A program made the position numbers and the translations under genes. This document shows, one piece after another, positions 41,022-49,461 of a DNA stretch of 64,000 nucleotides (the first letter of the stretch is position 1; every line of letters begins with the position of its first letter). Origin of the DNA: Tepidamorphaceae bacterium (GTDB lineage Bacteria > Pseudomonadota > Alphaproteobacteria > Rhizobiales > Tepidamorphaceae); the NCBI GenBank assembly GCA_028279445.1, contig JANQNT010000002.1:124001-188000 (forward strand). Direction: 5' to 3'. A model generated the notes under the pieces. It ran no database searches. It saw only the letters and a list, made by a program, of their open reading frames with translations, and was not told the DNA's origin.

Positions 41022-41054
41022 TAACACAAAAGCCCCGGCCGAACGAGCCGGGGC
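41022..41054 (-). terminator. Terminator of the ialB-like gene
   Basis: GCCCCGGC (41032-41039) pairs with GCCGGGGC (41047-41054). On the minus strand the stem is followed by TTTTGTGTT. It lies about 40 bases after the stop of the IalB-like gene and upstream of rlmN. Confidence 0.8.
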
Positions 41055-41094
41055 CTGCGATTGACCGCGCCGACGCTGTCTTTGGATCAGGACC

Positions 41095-41619
41095 CTAGGA
41101 TTGTCCGCCGCATTCCTTTGCGGCGCGGTTCAGCGCCGCGGAGACACCCAGCAGCGAATAGGTGTCGGTGGTGTCGGTGCCGCGCGACGAGGTACCCTTG
41201 ACGATCATCCGCGCGCCGGCGCGCATGGCGGCGACCAGGCGCTCTTCCTCCGCGGCGTTGTCCAGCCAGGCTGAATCTTCGCTCGTGTAGAGCCGGAAGG
41301 TGTCGGTGCCGATCGCCACTGTCGTCTCGCTGCCCGAGCGATACGGATACCCGGTGATCACCGAAACCTCGTGGCGCACGCCCTCGCCCGGCCGCTGCGT
41401 GACGTAAAAGTAGATGTCACCGCGATTGACGCCCTTGGGCAGCGTGTCCTTCGGCTGGGACACGACGAAGCAGACCTTGCCCCCGCCCTCCTGGCCGACA
41501 TAGGTCGCCCAGTCCTTGAACTGCGCGATGGCCTTGGCGTTCTGCGCCTGGGCAGGCGCAGCCGACAGGCCGGTCGCGGCGGCAATGAGCAGAAAAGAAG
41601 CGAATCGCAAAAAAGTCAT
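41095..41619 (-). CDS. Invasion-associated locus B (IalB) family protein
   Basis: 174 residues from the ATG at 41619 with a signal peptide (FLLIAAATGLSAAPAQAQ). The mature domain, WATYVGQEGGGKVCFVVSQP and YFYVTQRPGEGVRHEVSV, matches the IalB/DUF1176-like family of Rhizobiales; two cysteines (Cys near KVCF and Cys near KECGG) could pair. Originally named for Bartonella invasion, but the family is common in free-living species, so the role is uncertain. A terminator lies just downstream. Confidence 0.88.
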   Translation of the reverse strand: MTFLRFASFLLIAAATGLSAAPAQAQNAKAIAQFKDWATYVGQEGGGKVCFVVSQPKDTLPKGVNRGDIYFYVTQRPGEGVRHEVSVITGYPYRSGSETTVAIGTDTFRLYTSEDSAWLDNAAEEERLVAAMRAGARMIVKGTSSRGTDTTDTYSLLGVSAALNRAAKECGGQS

Positions 41620-41708
41620 GACAACACCGATTACCCCGTGACGTGGTCTATGCACAATGGCCCGTACGTCGAAGACGTCGGGAAATGAGCTGCACCCCGT
41701 CCGGTTCG

Positions 41709-41875
41709 CTAGGCTGTATCGACAGTCAGGTTTCGGGCGTGGCGCGTGTCGGATTTTGGTCCTGACAAGGCGAAGTGACCGACATGGTGCCGATCACCAT
41801 TAGGTCGCTTCAACGCCGTCAGGGGCGAAATCCGACACGCGCCACGCCCGAAACCTGACTGTCGATACAGCCTAG
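41709..41875. mobile_element. MITE-like element with perfect 48-base terminal inverted repeats
   Basis: The arms 41709-41756 and 41828-41875 are exact reverse complements, beginning CTAGGCTGTATCGACAG. Only 71 bases separate them, and these contain a further imperfect inverted repeat (ATGGTG/CACCAT), so the whole unit can fold on itself. CTAG at both ends could be a target duplication, as in IS5-type transposons. A second partial end lies at 37224-37265. No transposase is encoded. Confidence 0.8.
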
Positions 41876-42089
41876 AGCATGTCTTGCTCTGACGGTGACC
41901 GGTCAGGCGTCAGATGTCGCACAATGCGGGCAAGAATTTGACAATCGGTAACACTTCGCATCGATTGCAGCCGGCGGACGGACCGATCAGCGGCGCGATG
42001 TCGCGTTTTCGAATGTGCTGGTGGCGATCCGATTGCGGTAGATTGCACGACCGGGACGAGTTTGGAACCAGTAATCCGGTTTGGGACAG

Positions 42090-42665
42090 GTGAACGCAGA
42101 AATCGCCGAACGTGAGCGGCTCGCCGAGCTCGTCGTCGCCATCGCCGAGCGCGGCGACCGCGATGCCTTCTCCCAGCTTTTCGATCACTTCGCGCCGCGG
42201 CTGAACGCCTACCTGATGCGGCTGGGCAGCGATGCCGCGCTGGCCGAAGAGATCGCCCAGGACGCCATGGTGACGCTGTGGCGCAAGGCGGCCCTGTTCG
42301 ACCGCCGCAAGTCGTCGGTCAGCACCTGGCTGTTCCGTATCGCGCGCAATCGCCGCATCGACCTGCTGCGCCGCGACCGCTCCGGCTCGCTCGACGAGCA
42401 CGACCCTTCGCTACAGCCCCAGGCGCCAAGGGCCGCCGACGACGATATCGATCTGAAGCAGCGCGAGGCGATGGTCCGCGTGGTGATGACCGACTTGCCC
42501 GACGAACAGCTCAGCTTGTTGCGGCTGTCATTCTTCGAGGGCCTGTCGCACAGCCAGATCGCCGAGCGCACCGGCCTGCCGCTCGGAACGGTGAAATCGC
42601 GCATCCGGCTGGCCTTCTCGCGTCTGCGTCGCGAGCTGGAACGCCGCGGCATCGATCAGCCTTAG
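42090..42665 (+). CDS. ECF-type RNA polymerase sigma factor (RpoE/ECF11-like)
   Basis: 191 residues from a GTG at 42090; a TTG three codons earlier is possible. Region 2 runs from FDHFAPRLNAYLMRLGSDAA through TLWRKAALFD to STWLFRIARNRRID, and region 4 contains LSFFEGLSHSQIAERTGLPL and GTVKSRIRLAFSRL. The pattern closely follows the Rhodobacter RpoE (singlet-oxygen) group. That group is normally followed by the ChrR anti-sigma gene, but none is visible here on either side. It is followed by a long inverted repeat. Confidence 0.9.
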   Translation: MNAEIAERERLAELVVAIAERGDRDAFSQLFDHFAPRLNAYLMRLGSDAALAEEIAQDAMVTLWRKAALFDRRKSSVSTWLFRIARNRRIDLLRRDRSGSLDEHDPSLQPQAPRAADDDIDLKQREAMVRVVMTDLPDEQLSLLRLSFFEGLSHSQIAERTGLPLGTVKSRIRLAFSRLRRELERRGIDQP

Positions 42666-42682
42666 TTCTCCAGTGGCCAAAG

Positions 42683-42755
42683 CCAGCCCGCTCCCCCGGC
42701 CCAACCACCCCAAGGGTACCCTCGATAGGGTGGTTGGGCCGGGGGAGCGGGCTGG
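42683..42755. repeat. Long perfect inverted repeat after the ECF sigma gene
   Basis: 28-base arms (42683-42710 and 42728-42755) are exact complements; the 17-base loop contains the palindrome GGGTACCC. It starts 17 bases after the sigma-factor stop and lies between convergent genes. It could end transcription from either side or pair with other copies; the core resembles the repeat at 26101-26168. Confidence 0.8.
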
Positions 42756-42812
42756 AACTGATAGAGAAGAAGCGTGCTGGAGCTGTCTTGAACAAAAACT
42801 GCCCGGCCGGGC

Positions 42813-43403
42813 CTACTCGTCCTCTCTGGCGGCCGACTTCGCCCGTGCTACGTCCTGCCGCTGGCTGCGGTAACGCGGCGCGCCGTGCACATGCTCGGGA
42901 CGCTCCTCGCTGGGCGCGCCCTCATGCACCGGACGTGGCGCATGCGCGCCCAGGCTGCGAATGCGGTCATACATGACGATGGCGCCGGCGGTCGCGACAT
43001 TGATGCAGAAGCGCGCCGGGATCTTCACGATGTGCCGGCAGCACGCCTGCATCTGCGGCGACAGCGAGCCGCGCTCGGGCCCCAGCACATAGGCCGCCCG
43101 GCGCGGATGGCCGAAACTCGGCAACTCGACCGCGTCATCGGTCAGCTCGACCCCGACGAGCGTGCAGCCGACCGGCAGTTCCATCGCCTCCACATGGCTC
43201 CAGTTGTAGAGCGGCATGTGGGCGGGCGCACGCGACGTATCGGAGCCGACCTTTTCCAGTCCGCGATGGGCATCGACGGTGAAGAAGAAGCTCGCCCCGA
43301 AGGCATGCGCGGAGCGCATCAGGTTGCCGAGGTTCATCGGCTTGGAGATGCCCTCCACGCCGATGCCGAAATAGCCGCGCATGGATGTGACGTCGCGTGT
43401 CAT
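42813..43403 (-). CDS. TrmH-family (SPOUT) RNA methyltransferase
   Basis: 196 residues from the ATG at 43403. The three SPOUT motifs are visible: NLGNLMRSAHAFGA (motif 1), AAYVLGPERGSLS (motif 2) and RFCINVATAGAIVMYDRI (motif 3). It likely 2'-O-methylates a tRNA or rRNA site. The C-terminal ~35 residues are charged and rich in Arg, Pro and His, without a known domain. The target is not clear; TrmL/TrmJ-like or a Rhizobiales-specific member are possible. Confidence 0.88.
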   Translation of the reverse strand: MTRDVTSMRGYFGIGVEGISKPMNLGNLMRSAHAFGASFFFTVDAHRGLEKVGSDTSRAPAHMPLYNWSHVEAMELPVGCTLVGVELTDDAVELPSFGHPRRAAYVLGPERGSLSPQMQACCRHIVKIPARFCINVATAGAIVMYDRIRSLGAHAPRPVHEGAPSEERPEHVHGAPRYRSQRQDVARAKSAAREDE

Positions 43404-43489
43404 CGTATTCCTGGTCGACCGGTCTCGCAGACTACGCGCAAAGCTGCTACGCGAACCCTCTGGAAAGGGCAATGGGGAGCAATGGCTGA

Positions 43490-44464
43490 ATGAAAGCGGT
43501 TCTGTGCAGGGAATTCGGTCCGCCGGAGACATTGGTGGTCGAGGACATCGCCGAGCCTGAACTCGGTCCCGGCGAAGCCCGCGTGGCCGTGGCCGCCTGC
43601 GCGCTCAACTTCTTCGACACACTGATCATCCAGAACCGCTACCAGCTCAAGCCCGGCCTGCCGTTCTCGCCGGGCGGCGAATTCAGCGGCGTTGTCGAGG
43701 CGGTCGGTGAGGGCGTCAAATCGGTCAGACCCGGCGATCGGGTGATCGGCTATCCCGGCTGGGGGGCGGCGCGTGAGAAAATCGTGCTCTACGCGGACAG
43801 GCTCGTCGCCGTGCCGGACGAACTCGACCTCGAAGCGGCCGCCGGCATCCTCATCGCCTACGGCACGGCCCTGCACGCATTGAAGGACCGCGCCGACCTC
43901 AAATCCGGCGAAACGCTGGCCGTACTGGGCGCCTCCGGCGGCACCGGTATCGCCGCGGTGGAACTCGGCAAGCTGATGGGCGCGCGGGTCATCGCCTGCG
44001 CCTCGTCACCGGACAAGCTCTCCTTTTGCGCCAAGCACGGCGCCGACGAGGGCATCGACTACGCCAAGGACTCGCTGCGCGACCGGCTGAAGGAGCTGAC
44101 TGATGGGCGCGGCGTCGATGTCGTTTATGACGCGGTGGGCGGGAACTTCGCCGAGCAGGCCCTGCGCGCCACCGCCTGGCTCGGCCGCTATCTGGTGATC
44201 GGCTTCGCCGCCGGCGACATTCCGCGTATCCCGCTCAACCTCGCCCTGCTCAAGGGTCTCGACATCAAGGGGGTGTTCTGGGGCCGCTTTCTGGAGGAGG
44301 ACCCGGAAGCCGGCCGCGCCAACGACCGCCAGCTCATCCAGTGGGTTGCAGATGGCAAGCTGAGCACACCAGTGCACAAGCGGTTTCCGCTGGATCAGGC
44401 GGCCGAGGCGCTGGCGACGATCGCGCGGCGCGAGGCACGCGGCAAGATCATCCTGGTTCCCTGA
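43490..44464 (+). CDS. NADPH:quinone oxidoreductase family (zinc-independent MDR)
   Basis: 324 residues. The catalytic fold begins MKAVLCREFGPPETLVVEDI, with PGGEFSGVVEAVGEGVKSV, and the NADP fold carries LGASGGTGIAAVELGKLMGA. No catalytic zinc cysteines are present, which fits the quinone-oxidoreductase (QOR) branch. The substrate may be a quinone or an enone. It is divergent from the RNA methyltransferase gene and convergent with the DUF1232 gene. Confidence 0.9.
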   Translation: MKAVLCREFGPPETLVVEDIAEPELGPGEARVAVAACALNFFDTLIIQNRYQLKPGLPFSPGGEFSGVVEAVGEGVKSVRPGDRVIGYPGWGAAREKIVLYADRLVAVPDELDLEAAAGILIAYGTALHALKDRADLKSGETLAVLGASGGTGIAAVELGKLMGARVIACASSPDKLSFCAKHGADEGIDYAKDSLRDRLKELTDGRGVDVVYDAVGGNFAEQALRATAWLGRYLVIGFAAGDIPRIPLNLALLKGLDIKGVFWGRFLEEDPEAGRANDRQLIQWVADGKLSTPVHKRFPLDQAAEALATIARREARGKIILVP

Positions 44465-44467
44465 GAC

Positions 44468-44911
44468 TCAACTATGCGTCGGGTCGTCCGGCGTGATGTC
44501 CTGGGCTTCAAGATCGATGATGTCGAGATCATCGTTCAGCGCCCGCTGCGCCGCCTCCCGGTGGGTGTCGGAAATGTGCGAGGCGACCATGGAGATCGCT
44601 GCAAGCAGCACCGTGGCGTCGTCGCCGAAGCCAAGCCCCAGCAGGAAGTCGGGAATGGTGTCGAAGGGCAACACGAAATAGGCGAGCGCGGCGAGCAGCG
44701 TGGCCTTGACGCGGGTGGGCGTCGCGGGATCGAGCGTGCAGAAGTACGCCGCCAGCAGATCCTCTGCGAACGGGATACGCCGCACCACCCGTTTCAGCTT
44801 CTTGCCGAAACCCTCGCGCACGCGCTCCGCATTGTGCGCGAGCGTATCCGGCTCACTCGCCGCATCGCCGAGGATGCGCCGTATCCATTCCGGTATCTGC
44901 CGCTCGCTCAC
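44468..44911 (-). CDS. DUF1232 (YkvA-like) membrane protein
   Basis: 147 residues. The central hydrophobic region TLLAALAYFVLPFDTIPDFL with GLGFGDDATVLLAAISMVA is the DUF1232 signature. The N-terminal half is helical and polar. The function of this family is unknown; some members link to stress or envelope processes. It is convergent with the oxidoreductase gene, three bases apart. Confidence 0.88.
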   Translation of the reverse strand: MSERQIPEWIRRILGDAASEPDTLAHNAERVREGFGKKLKRVVRRIPFAEDLLAAYFCTLDPATPTRVKATLLAALAYFVLPFDTIPDFLLGLGFGDDATVLLAAISMVASHISDTHREAAQRALNDDLDIIDLEAQDITPDDPTHS

Positions 44912-45071
44912 GGGGCCAGGCGAACCTTCTGCTGAACATGCTGATCCCTAGACGTGGGGTCATCGCGCCGCCATGGCAAGCTCTGTCACCGTTGCCGTTG
45001 CCGACGCAGCGACGAGGCCGCTATAGGCTAGCGACGCATTCGACACGTCATCGATAGGGAGATGGACGGTC

Positions 45072-45854
45072 ATGAAACTGGGTCCGGACATTGCAGCGGT
45101 CGTCACCGGCGGCGCTTCGGGACTTGGCGAGGGAACCGCCCGCGGACTGGCGGCCGCAGGCGTCAGGGTCGCGCTGCTCGATCTCAACGAGGAGCGTGGC
45201 CGCGCGGTCGCCGAAGAAATCGGCGGTGTCTTCGCGCGCTGCAACGTGACCGACGCGGACAGCATCGCCGGGGCGCTCGCCAGGGCCCGCGACGCGCACG
45301 GCCAGGAGCGCATCTGCGTCAACTGCGCCGGCATCGTCGCCGGCCAGAAGACGGTCACCCGCGACCGGGAGACCGGCGCCGTCGCCCCGCACGATCCCGA
45401 CATCTTCGCCAGGGTCGTCGACATCAATCTGCTCGGCACGTTCCGCACCGCAGCGCTCTCGGCCGCCGGCATGGCGATGCTCGAACCGCTTGAGGGATCG
45501 GGCCGTGGCGTCATCGTCATGACCGCCTCGATCGCCGGTGAGGAAGGCCAGATCGGCCAGGCGGCCTATGCAGCCTCCAAGGGCGGTGTGCTCGGCGCGA
45601 CGCTTCCCATGGCGCGCGATCTTGCTCGCGAAGGCATCCGCGTGGTGTCGATCATGCCTGGCCTGTTCCACACGCCGATGTTCGACAGCCTGACCGACGA
45701 GGTGCGCGACGCCCTTGCCGCAAGCGTGCCCTTCCCGCAGCGGCTCGGTGACACGTCGGAATACGCCGCGCTGGTCCGCCATATCTGCGAAAACGACATG
45801 CTGAACGGCACCGGCATCCGCCTCGACGGGGCGTTGCGGCTGGCGCCGCGCTAG
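45072..45854 (+). CDS. Short-chain dehydrogenase/reductase (3-hydroxyacyl-CoA dehydrogenase-like)
   Basis: 260 residues. The Rossmann motif TGGASGLGEGTARGLAAAG binds NAD(H). The catalytic motif is YAASKGGVLGATLPMARDLA (Tyr and Lys), with CVNCAGIVAGQK upstream. The sequence is most like the type II 3-hydroxyacyl-CoA dehydrogenases (HSD10-like), including FHTPMFDSL near the end. It probably oxidises 3-hydroxyacyl-CoA or a related alcohol. No partner genes are near. Confidence 0.9.
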   Translation: MKLGPDIAAVVTGGASGLGEGTARGLAAAGVRVALLDLNEERGRAVAEEIGGVFARCNVTDADSIAGALARARDAHGQERICVNCAGIVAGQKTVTRDRETGAVAPHDPDIFARVVDINLLGTFRTAALSAAGMAMLEPLEGSGRGVIVMTASIAGEEGQIGQAAYAASKGGVLGATLPMARDLAREGIRVVSIMPGLFHTPMFDSLTDEVRDALAASVPFPQRLGDTSEYAALVRHICENDMLNGTGIRLDGALRLAPR

Positions 45855-45870
45855 GCACTCTTACCCGCAT

Positions 45871-45920
45871 CCAACAGCCCTCACCCTGAGGTGCGAGCCT
45901 CGAAGGGCGGGGCCTGTTGG
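45871..45920. repeat. Intergenic palindromic repeat (REP-like)
   Basis: CCAACAG and CTGTTGG bracket a 50-base unit whose middle reads CCTCACCCTGAGGTGCGAG and CCTCGAAGGGC. Sequences of this kind (CTCACCCTGAGG...CCTCGAAGG) are widespread in Rhizobiales between convergent genes. Here it lies between the SDR and gluQ genes. Confidence 0.65.
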
Positions 45921-45941
45921 CCGGAAATGCCACATCCCACC

Positions 45942-46820
45942 TCACATCCCGACCCGTGCCCGCACCTGCGCAGCCGTCACGCCCTGGGCACGCAACTCGC
46001 GCAGGTTCGTGTCGCGATCTGACTTCGACAGCTTGCGGCCGGTCTCATCGGTGATCAGCCGGTGGTGGCGGTAGCGCGGCGGATCGTAACCCAGCAGCAC
46101 CTGCAACAGCCGGTGCAGGCCCGTCGCCTCGGCGAACTCACGCCCGCGCACCACATCGGTGATGCCCTGCAGATGATCATCGACCACACTGGCCAGGTGA
46201 TAGCTCGCCGGCGCCTCCTTGCGCAGGATCACCACATCGCCCCATACCGCCGGGTCGTGCGACTGCCGGACCGTCCGCTCTGCGCTCTCGTGGGGATACT
46301 CCATAAAATCCAGATCGGCATCGCCGATTGCCTTAAGCGCCTTGGCCATGTCGAGCCGCCAGGCATGAGCCTCGCCTGACCCCATCCGCTCGTTCAGTGC
46401 CGCAGGCGCGGCACCGCGCCAGATACCGGGATAAAGCGGCGAGCCGTCCGGATCGCGCGGCCATGCCTCGCCGGCCGCCTCCCTCTCCGCGACGACACCA
46501 ACGATCTCGCCACGGGTGGCAAAGCAGGGATAGATCAGGCGCATCTCCCGCAGCCGATCCGCCGCTTGCCTGTAGCGCGCGAAGTGCTCCGACTGCCGCC
46601 GCACGGGCTCCGCCCACTGCAGCCCAAGCCAGTGCAGATCCTCGAAGATAGCGTCAACGTATTCCGGCCGGCAGCGCCCCACATCGATGTCCTCGATGCG
46701 CACCAACACACACCCACCCGCCCGCGCGGCAAGGTCGGCGTTCAGCAGCGCCGAGTAGGCATGGCCGATGTGCAGGTAACCGGTGGGGCTCGGCGCGAAA
46801 CGGAAGACGGGTGCGGTCAC
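45942..46820 (-). CDS. gluQ: Glutamyl-Q tRNA(Asp) synthetase
   Basis: 292 residues from a GTG at 46820. FAPSPTGYLHIGHAYSALLN holds the HIGH motif and LITDETGRKLSKSDRD the KMSKS motif. The protein lacks the anticodon-binding domain of GltX, which marks it as GluQ. It glutamylates queuosine in tRNA-Asp. The usual zinc site (CxC...Y...C) is reduced: YPCFATRG has only the first Cys, and YPGIWRG lacks the last, so zinc is probably not bound. Other starts further upstream are possible. Confidence 0.92.
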   Translation of the reverse strand: MTAPVFRFAPSPTGYLHIGHAYSALLNADLAARAGGCVLVRIEDIDVGRCRPEYVDAIFEDLHWLGLQWAEPVRRQSEHFARYRQAADRLREMRLIYPCFATRGEIVGVVAEREAAGEAWPRDPDGSPLYPGIWRGAAPAALNERMGSGEAHAWRLDMAKALKAIGDADLDFMEYPHESAERTVRQSHDPAVWGDVVILRKEAPASYHLASVVDDHLQGITDVVRGREFAEATGLHRLLQVLLGYDPPRYRHHRLITDETGRKLSKSDRDTNLRELRAQGVTAAQVRARVGM

Positions 46821-46864
46821 AACAAGCGGATCGGGCTGGAAAACGGGGCAGGTCGCCTTGTAGC

Positions 46865-47578
46865 ATGCCTGCCACCCGATCCCTGTCATCGAGTGCCATG
46901 TCCGCAGCCGAGCTCACCCACCTGACCTGCGACGACGATCTCGCCAGCGCCCTGAACGCCCTGGCCGGGACCTGTCACCACATGGCGCACGCGCTTGAAC
47001 AGTGCGGCGTCCCGGCCCTCCGCCGCCGGGAACCGGGCTTCACCGGCCTTGCGGCCATCGTCACCGGCCAACAGCTCTCAACGGCAAGCGCGCGTTCCAT
47101 CTGGAACCGCATGGAAACCGGCCTCAGCGCCGTCACCCGCGAATCGGTGGCGCGCGCCGGCAACGAGGAACTCGGTTCCTTCGGCCTGTCGCGGCCGAAG
47201 ATCCGCACCCTGCGCAACATCTGCGCGGCCATCGACGACAACGCGCTGGACTTCGACGCCCTGGTCGATGCGCCGGACGAGGCGGTGCACGAACGCCTCA
47301 CTGCCATCACCGGCATCGGACCCTGGACGGCGGACATTTTCCTGCTGTTCTGCCTCGGGCGCGCCGATGCCTGGCCGGCCGGCGATCTCGCGGTGGTCGA
47401 GGCGGTGCGGATGCTGCGCGACCTGCCCGAGCGTCCGAAGGGCGATGACGCGATCGCGGTGGCCGACATCTGGCGGCCCTACCGGGGTGCCGCGGCGCAT
47501 CTGCTGTGGGCCTACTATGCCCATGCCAAGGGCCGCTCCGGCACGCCCGACACCGCCGCACCCGACGCAGCGGCCTGA
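46865..47578 (+). CDS. DNA-3-methyladenine glycosylase (AlkA-like, HhH-GPD)
   Basis: 237 residues from ATG 46865; ATG 46898 is an alternative. GFTGLAAIVTGQQLSTASAR, the helix-hairpin-helix LTAITGIGPWTADIFLLFCL and the catalytic Asp in PAGDLAVVEAVRM are diagnostic of the HhH-GPD superfamily. Without the AlkA N-terminal domain it is of the short type. It removes alkylated bases. The N-terminal leader contains MSAAELTHLTCDD. Confidence 0.9.
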   Translation: MPATRSLSSSAMSAAELTHLTCDDDLASALNALAGTCHHMAHALEQCGVPALRRREPGFTGLAAIVTGQQLSTASARSIWNRMETGLSAVTRESVARAGNEELGSFGLSRPKIRTLRNICAAIDDNALDFDALVDAPDEAVHERLTAITGIGPWTADIFLLFCLGRADAWPAGDLAVVEAVRMLRDLPERPKGDDAIAVADIWRPYRGAAAHLLWAYYAHAKGRSGTPDTAAPDAAA

Positions 47579-47684
47579 CAGGCACCATTCCAGCCGCCAT
47601 TCAGGCCATTGCGGCTTGCGCCGGCAACGCGATACGGTCCGCGGCGATTCTGAACGACACCAACCGGCCGGCAATACGAACATC

Positions 47685-48359
47685 ATGGCGATCGACATCG
47701 ACGGTCCGCGGCTTGAGCCGACAGACGGCACGCCCGTGCGCCGGCTGGTCATCTTCCTGCACGGCTTTGGTGCCGACGGCAACGACCTGATCGCCATCGG
47801 CGAGCAATGGCGCGCGCTGCTGCCGGATGCAGCCTTCGTGTCGCCCCATGCCCCGGAAGCCTGCGCCATGCCGGGCGCGGGTGCAGGACGGCAATGGTTC
47901 GAACTCACCTTCCGCGATCCGCACGAGTACTGGCGCGGCGTCAACGCCGCCGGTCCGACCCTCGATGCCTTCATCGACAAGGAGCGTGACCGCTACGGCC
48001 TGAGCGATGCGGATGTCGCCCTGGTCGGCTTCAGCCAGGGCACCATGATGGCGCTGCATGTGGGACTGCGCCGGCGCGAACGGCTGCTCGCGATCGTCGG
48101 CTATTCCGGCGCGCTTGCGGGCCCTGAGCACCTCAAGGGGCAACTGACCCACAAGCCCCCCGTCCTGCTGCTGCACGGCGATCGCGACGAGGTGATCCCG
48201 ATCCACATGCTGTTCCTGGCGCTGCAGGGCCTGACCGAGGCCGAGGTGGGCGCGGAGTTCCACATCGCCGCCGGTCTCGGCCATGGCATCGATCCGGAAG
48301 GACTGGTGATGGGGGCGCAGTTCCTGGCCGGCGCCGCGCACGGATTTCAGCCGCGCTAG
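47685..48359 (+). CDS. Phospholipase/carboxylesterase (alpha/beta-hydrolase)
   Basis: 224 residues. LVIFLHGFGADGNDLIAIGE, the nucleophile elbow VGFSQGTMMALH (Ser), LLLHGDRDEVIPIHM (Asp) and GLGHGIDPEGL (His) are the triad motifs of the acyl-protein thioesterase/carboxylesterase family. Likely cytoplasmic. It follows the glycosylase gene by ~106 bases. The TAG stop lies in the CTAG end of repeat copy 3. Confidence 0.9.
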   Translation: MAIDIDGPRLEPTDGTPVRRLVIFLHGFGADGNDLIAIGEQWRALLPDAAFVSPHAPEACAMPGAGAGRQWFELTFRDPHEYWRGVNAAGPTLDAFIDKERDRYGLSDADVALVGFSQGTMMALHVGLRRRERLLAIVGYSGALAGPEHLKGQLTHKPPVLLLHGDRDEVIPIHMLFLALQGLTEAEVGAEFHIAAGLGHGIDPEGLVMGAQFLAGAAHGFQPR

Positions 48360-48463
48360 AGCAACCTGCGCCGGGACCGGCGCAGACAAGTTGTCTCTAC
48401 TCTTTTGATGCAGATCATCTTTTCTGCATTTGGGCGATTCAACCCAAACGCAGGATGATCTAG
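48356..48463. repeat. CTAG-bounded two-hairpin repeat, copy 3
   Basis: 108 bases with the same plan as 13750-13856 and 20618-20725. The left CTAG includes the stop codon of the carboxylesterase gene. One arm has changed (GTTGTCTCT instead of GTTGCTCT), so the left stem is slightly weaker; the right GATCATC/GATGATC hairpin is intact. Confidence 0.85.
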
Positions 48464-48485
48464 CAAGCGCTTGCCGGGCCTCGCC

Positions 48486-48513
48486 TTCACAAGACTGACA
48501 TAGCGAATATACT
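48486..48513 (+). promoter_or_regulatory. Possible promoter upstream of the HNH gene
   Basis: TTCACA and TATACT are 16 bases apart in a local AT-rich patch (GAATATACTATATC) within GC-rich DNA. It lies ~170 bases before the TTG start of the HNH endonuclease gene on the same strand. Confidence 0.4.
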
Positions 48514-48681
48514 ATATCTCGGTGGCCCTAGCCGAACGCTCGACTATGGCTTGGATTTGGAGAGCGATTCGGCGCGTTTCGAGCGTCACCTTTGCCAACT
48601 GCCCATCGAGAGTAGCCGATCTGATCCGTAGCGAGCGATGCTGACCGTCGTGATGGCTTTTGACAAGGCAAGGAGCGTGGC

Positions 48682-49239
48682 TTGAACGCTTTCGTACCGG
48701 CCGAGGCCTGCCCGGCCCTGGTTCTCAACGCGGATTATCGGCCGCTGAGTTACTTCCCGCTCTCGCTGTGGAACTGGCAGGACGCGGTCAAGGCGGTGTT
48801 CCTGGACCGGGTCAACATCGTCTCCGAATACGAGCGCATCGTGCACAGCCCGAGCTTCCAGATGCGGCTGCCGAGCGTCGTCTCGCTGAAGACCTATGTC
48901 CGCCCCTCGCGCCACCCGGCCTTCACCCGCTTCAACGTCTTCCTGCGCGACCGGTTCGCCTGTCAGTACTGCGGCGATACCCAGGACCTGACCTTCGACC
49001 ACGTGATCCCGCGTTCGCGCGGCGGTCAGACCACCTGGGACAACGTCGTCGCCGCCTGCTCGCCCTGCAATCTGGCCAAGGGGCGCAAGCTGCCGGCGGA
49101 AGCGCACATGTACCCGCTGCAGAAGCCCTTCCGGCCCACAGTCAACGACCTGCACCGCAATGGCCGGGCCTTCCCACCCAATTACCTGCACGAGAGTTGG
49201 CTGGACTTCCTCTATTGGGATACGGAACTGGAGCCTTGA
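48682..49239 (+). CDS. HNH endonuclease
   Basis: 185 residues from a TTG start with AAGGAG six bases upstream, which decides the start. CQYCGDTQDLTFDHVIPRSR, then GGQTTWDNVVAACSPCNLAK, forms the HNH core with two CxxC pairs binding zinc. Flanking LVLNADYRPLSYFPLSLWNW is shared by a family of stand-alone HNH proteins common in alphaproteobacteria. No restriction or phage genes are near; the role is unknown. Confidence 0.9.
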   Translation: MNAFVPAEACPALVLNADYRPLSYFPLSLWNWQDAVKAVFLDRVNIVSEYERIVHSPSFQMRLPSVVSLKTYVRPSRHPAFTRFNVFLRDRFACQYCGDTQDLTFDHVIPRSRGGQTTWDNVVAACSPCNLAKGRKLPAEAHMYPLQKPFRPTVNDLHRNGRAFPPNYLHESWLDFLYWDTELEP

Positions 49240-49255
49240 TAGCTGGCCGCTCGGC

Positions 49256-49458
49256 TTTGTTTCGCTCACGGCGAGTTCGCTAACGCTCACCGCCTCCGCG
49301 GGGGCGCGCTTTTCGCGCGGGCGTCCAGTCGGACGCCTGGGTGAAGATTGTACCCACTGAGCGATTGGCACACAGGTGCGTGACTGCGCGCCCGGCCGGT
49401 CAGGCCGCCCTCGCGGAGGCGTTGCGCATTAGCGCAACTGCCGTGAGCGAAATAAACC
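49256..49458. repeat. ~205-base palindromic dispersed repeat, copy B
   Basis: Inverse-orientation partner of 34603-34810. TTTCGCTCACGGCGAGTTCG at the left and the CCGTGAGCGAAA at the right form terminal inverted repeats. The unit fills the gap between the HNH stop and the dsbB stop, so it lies at the 3' end of both convergent genes. Confidence 0.85.
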
Positions 49459-49461
49459 TAT

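Noticed and set aside
41910-42401. Minus-strand open frame of 163 codons overlapping the ECF sigma gene
   Set aside because: Mostly antisense to the sigma factor, no motif, no ribosome-binding site.
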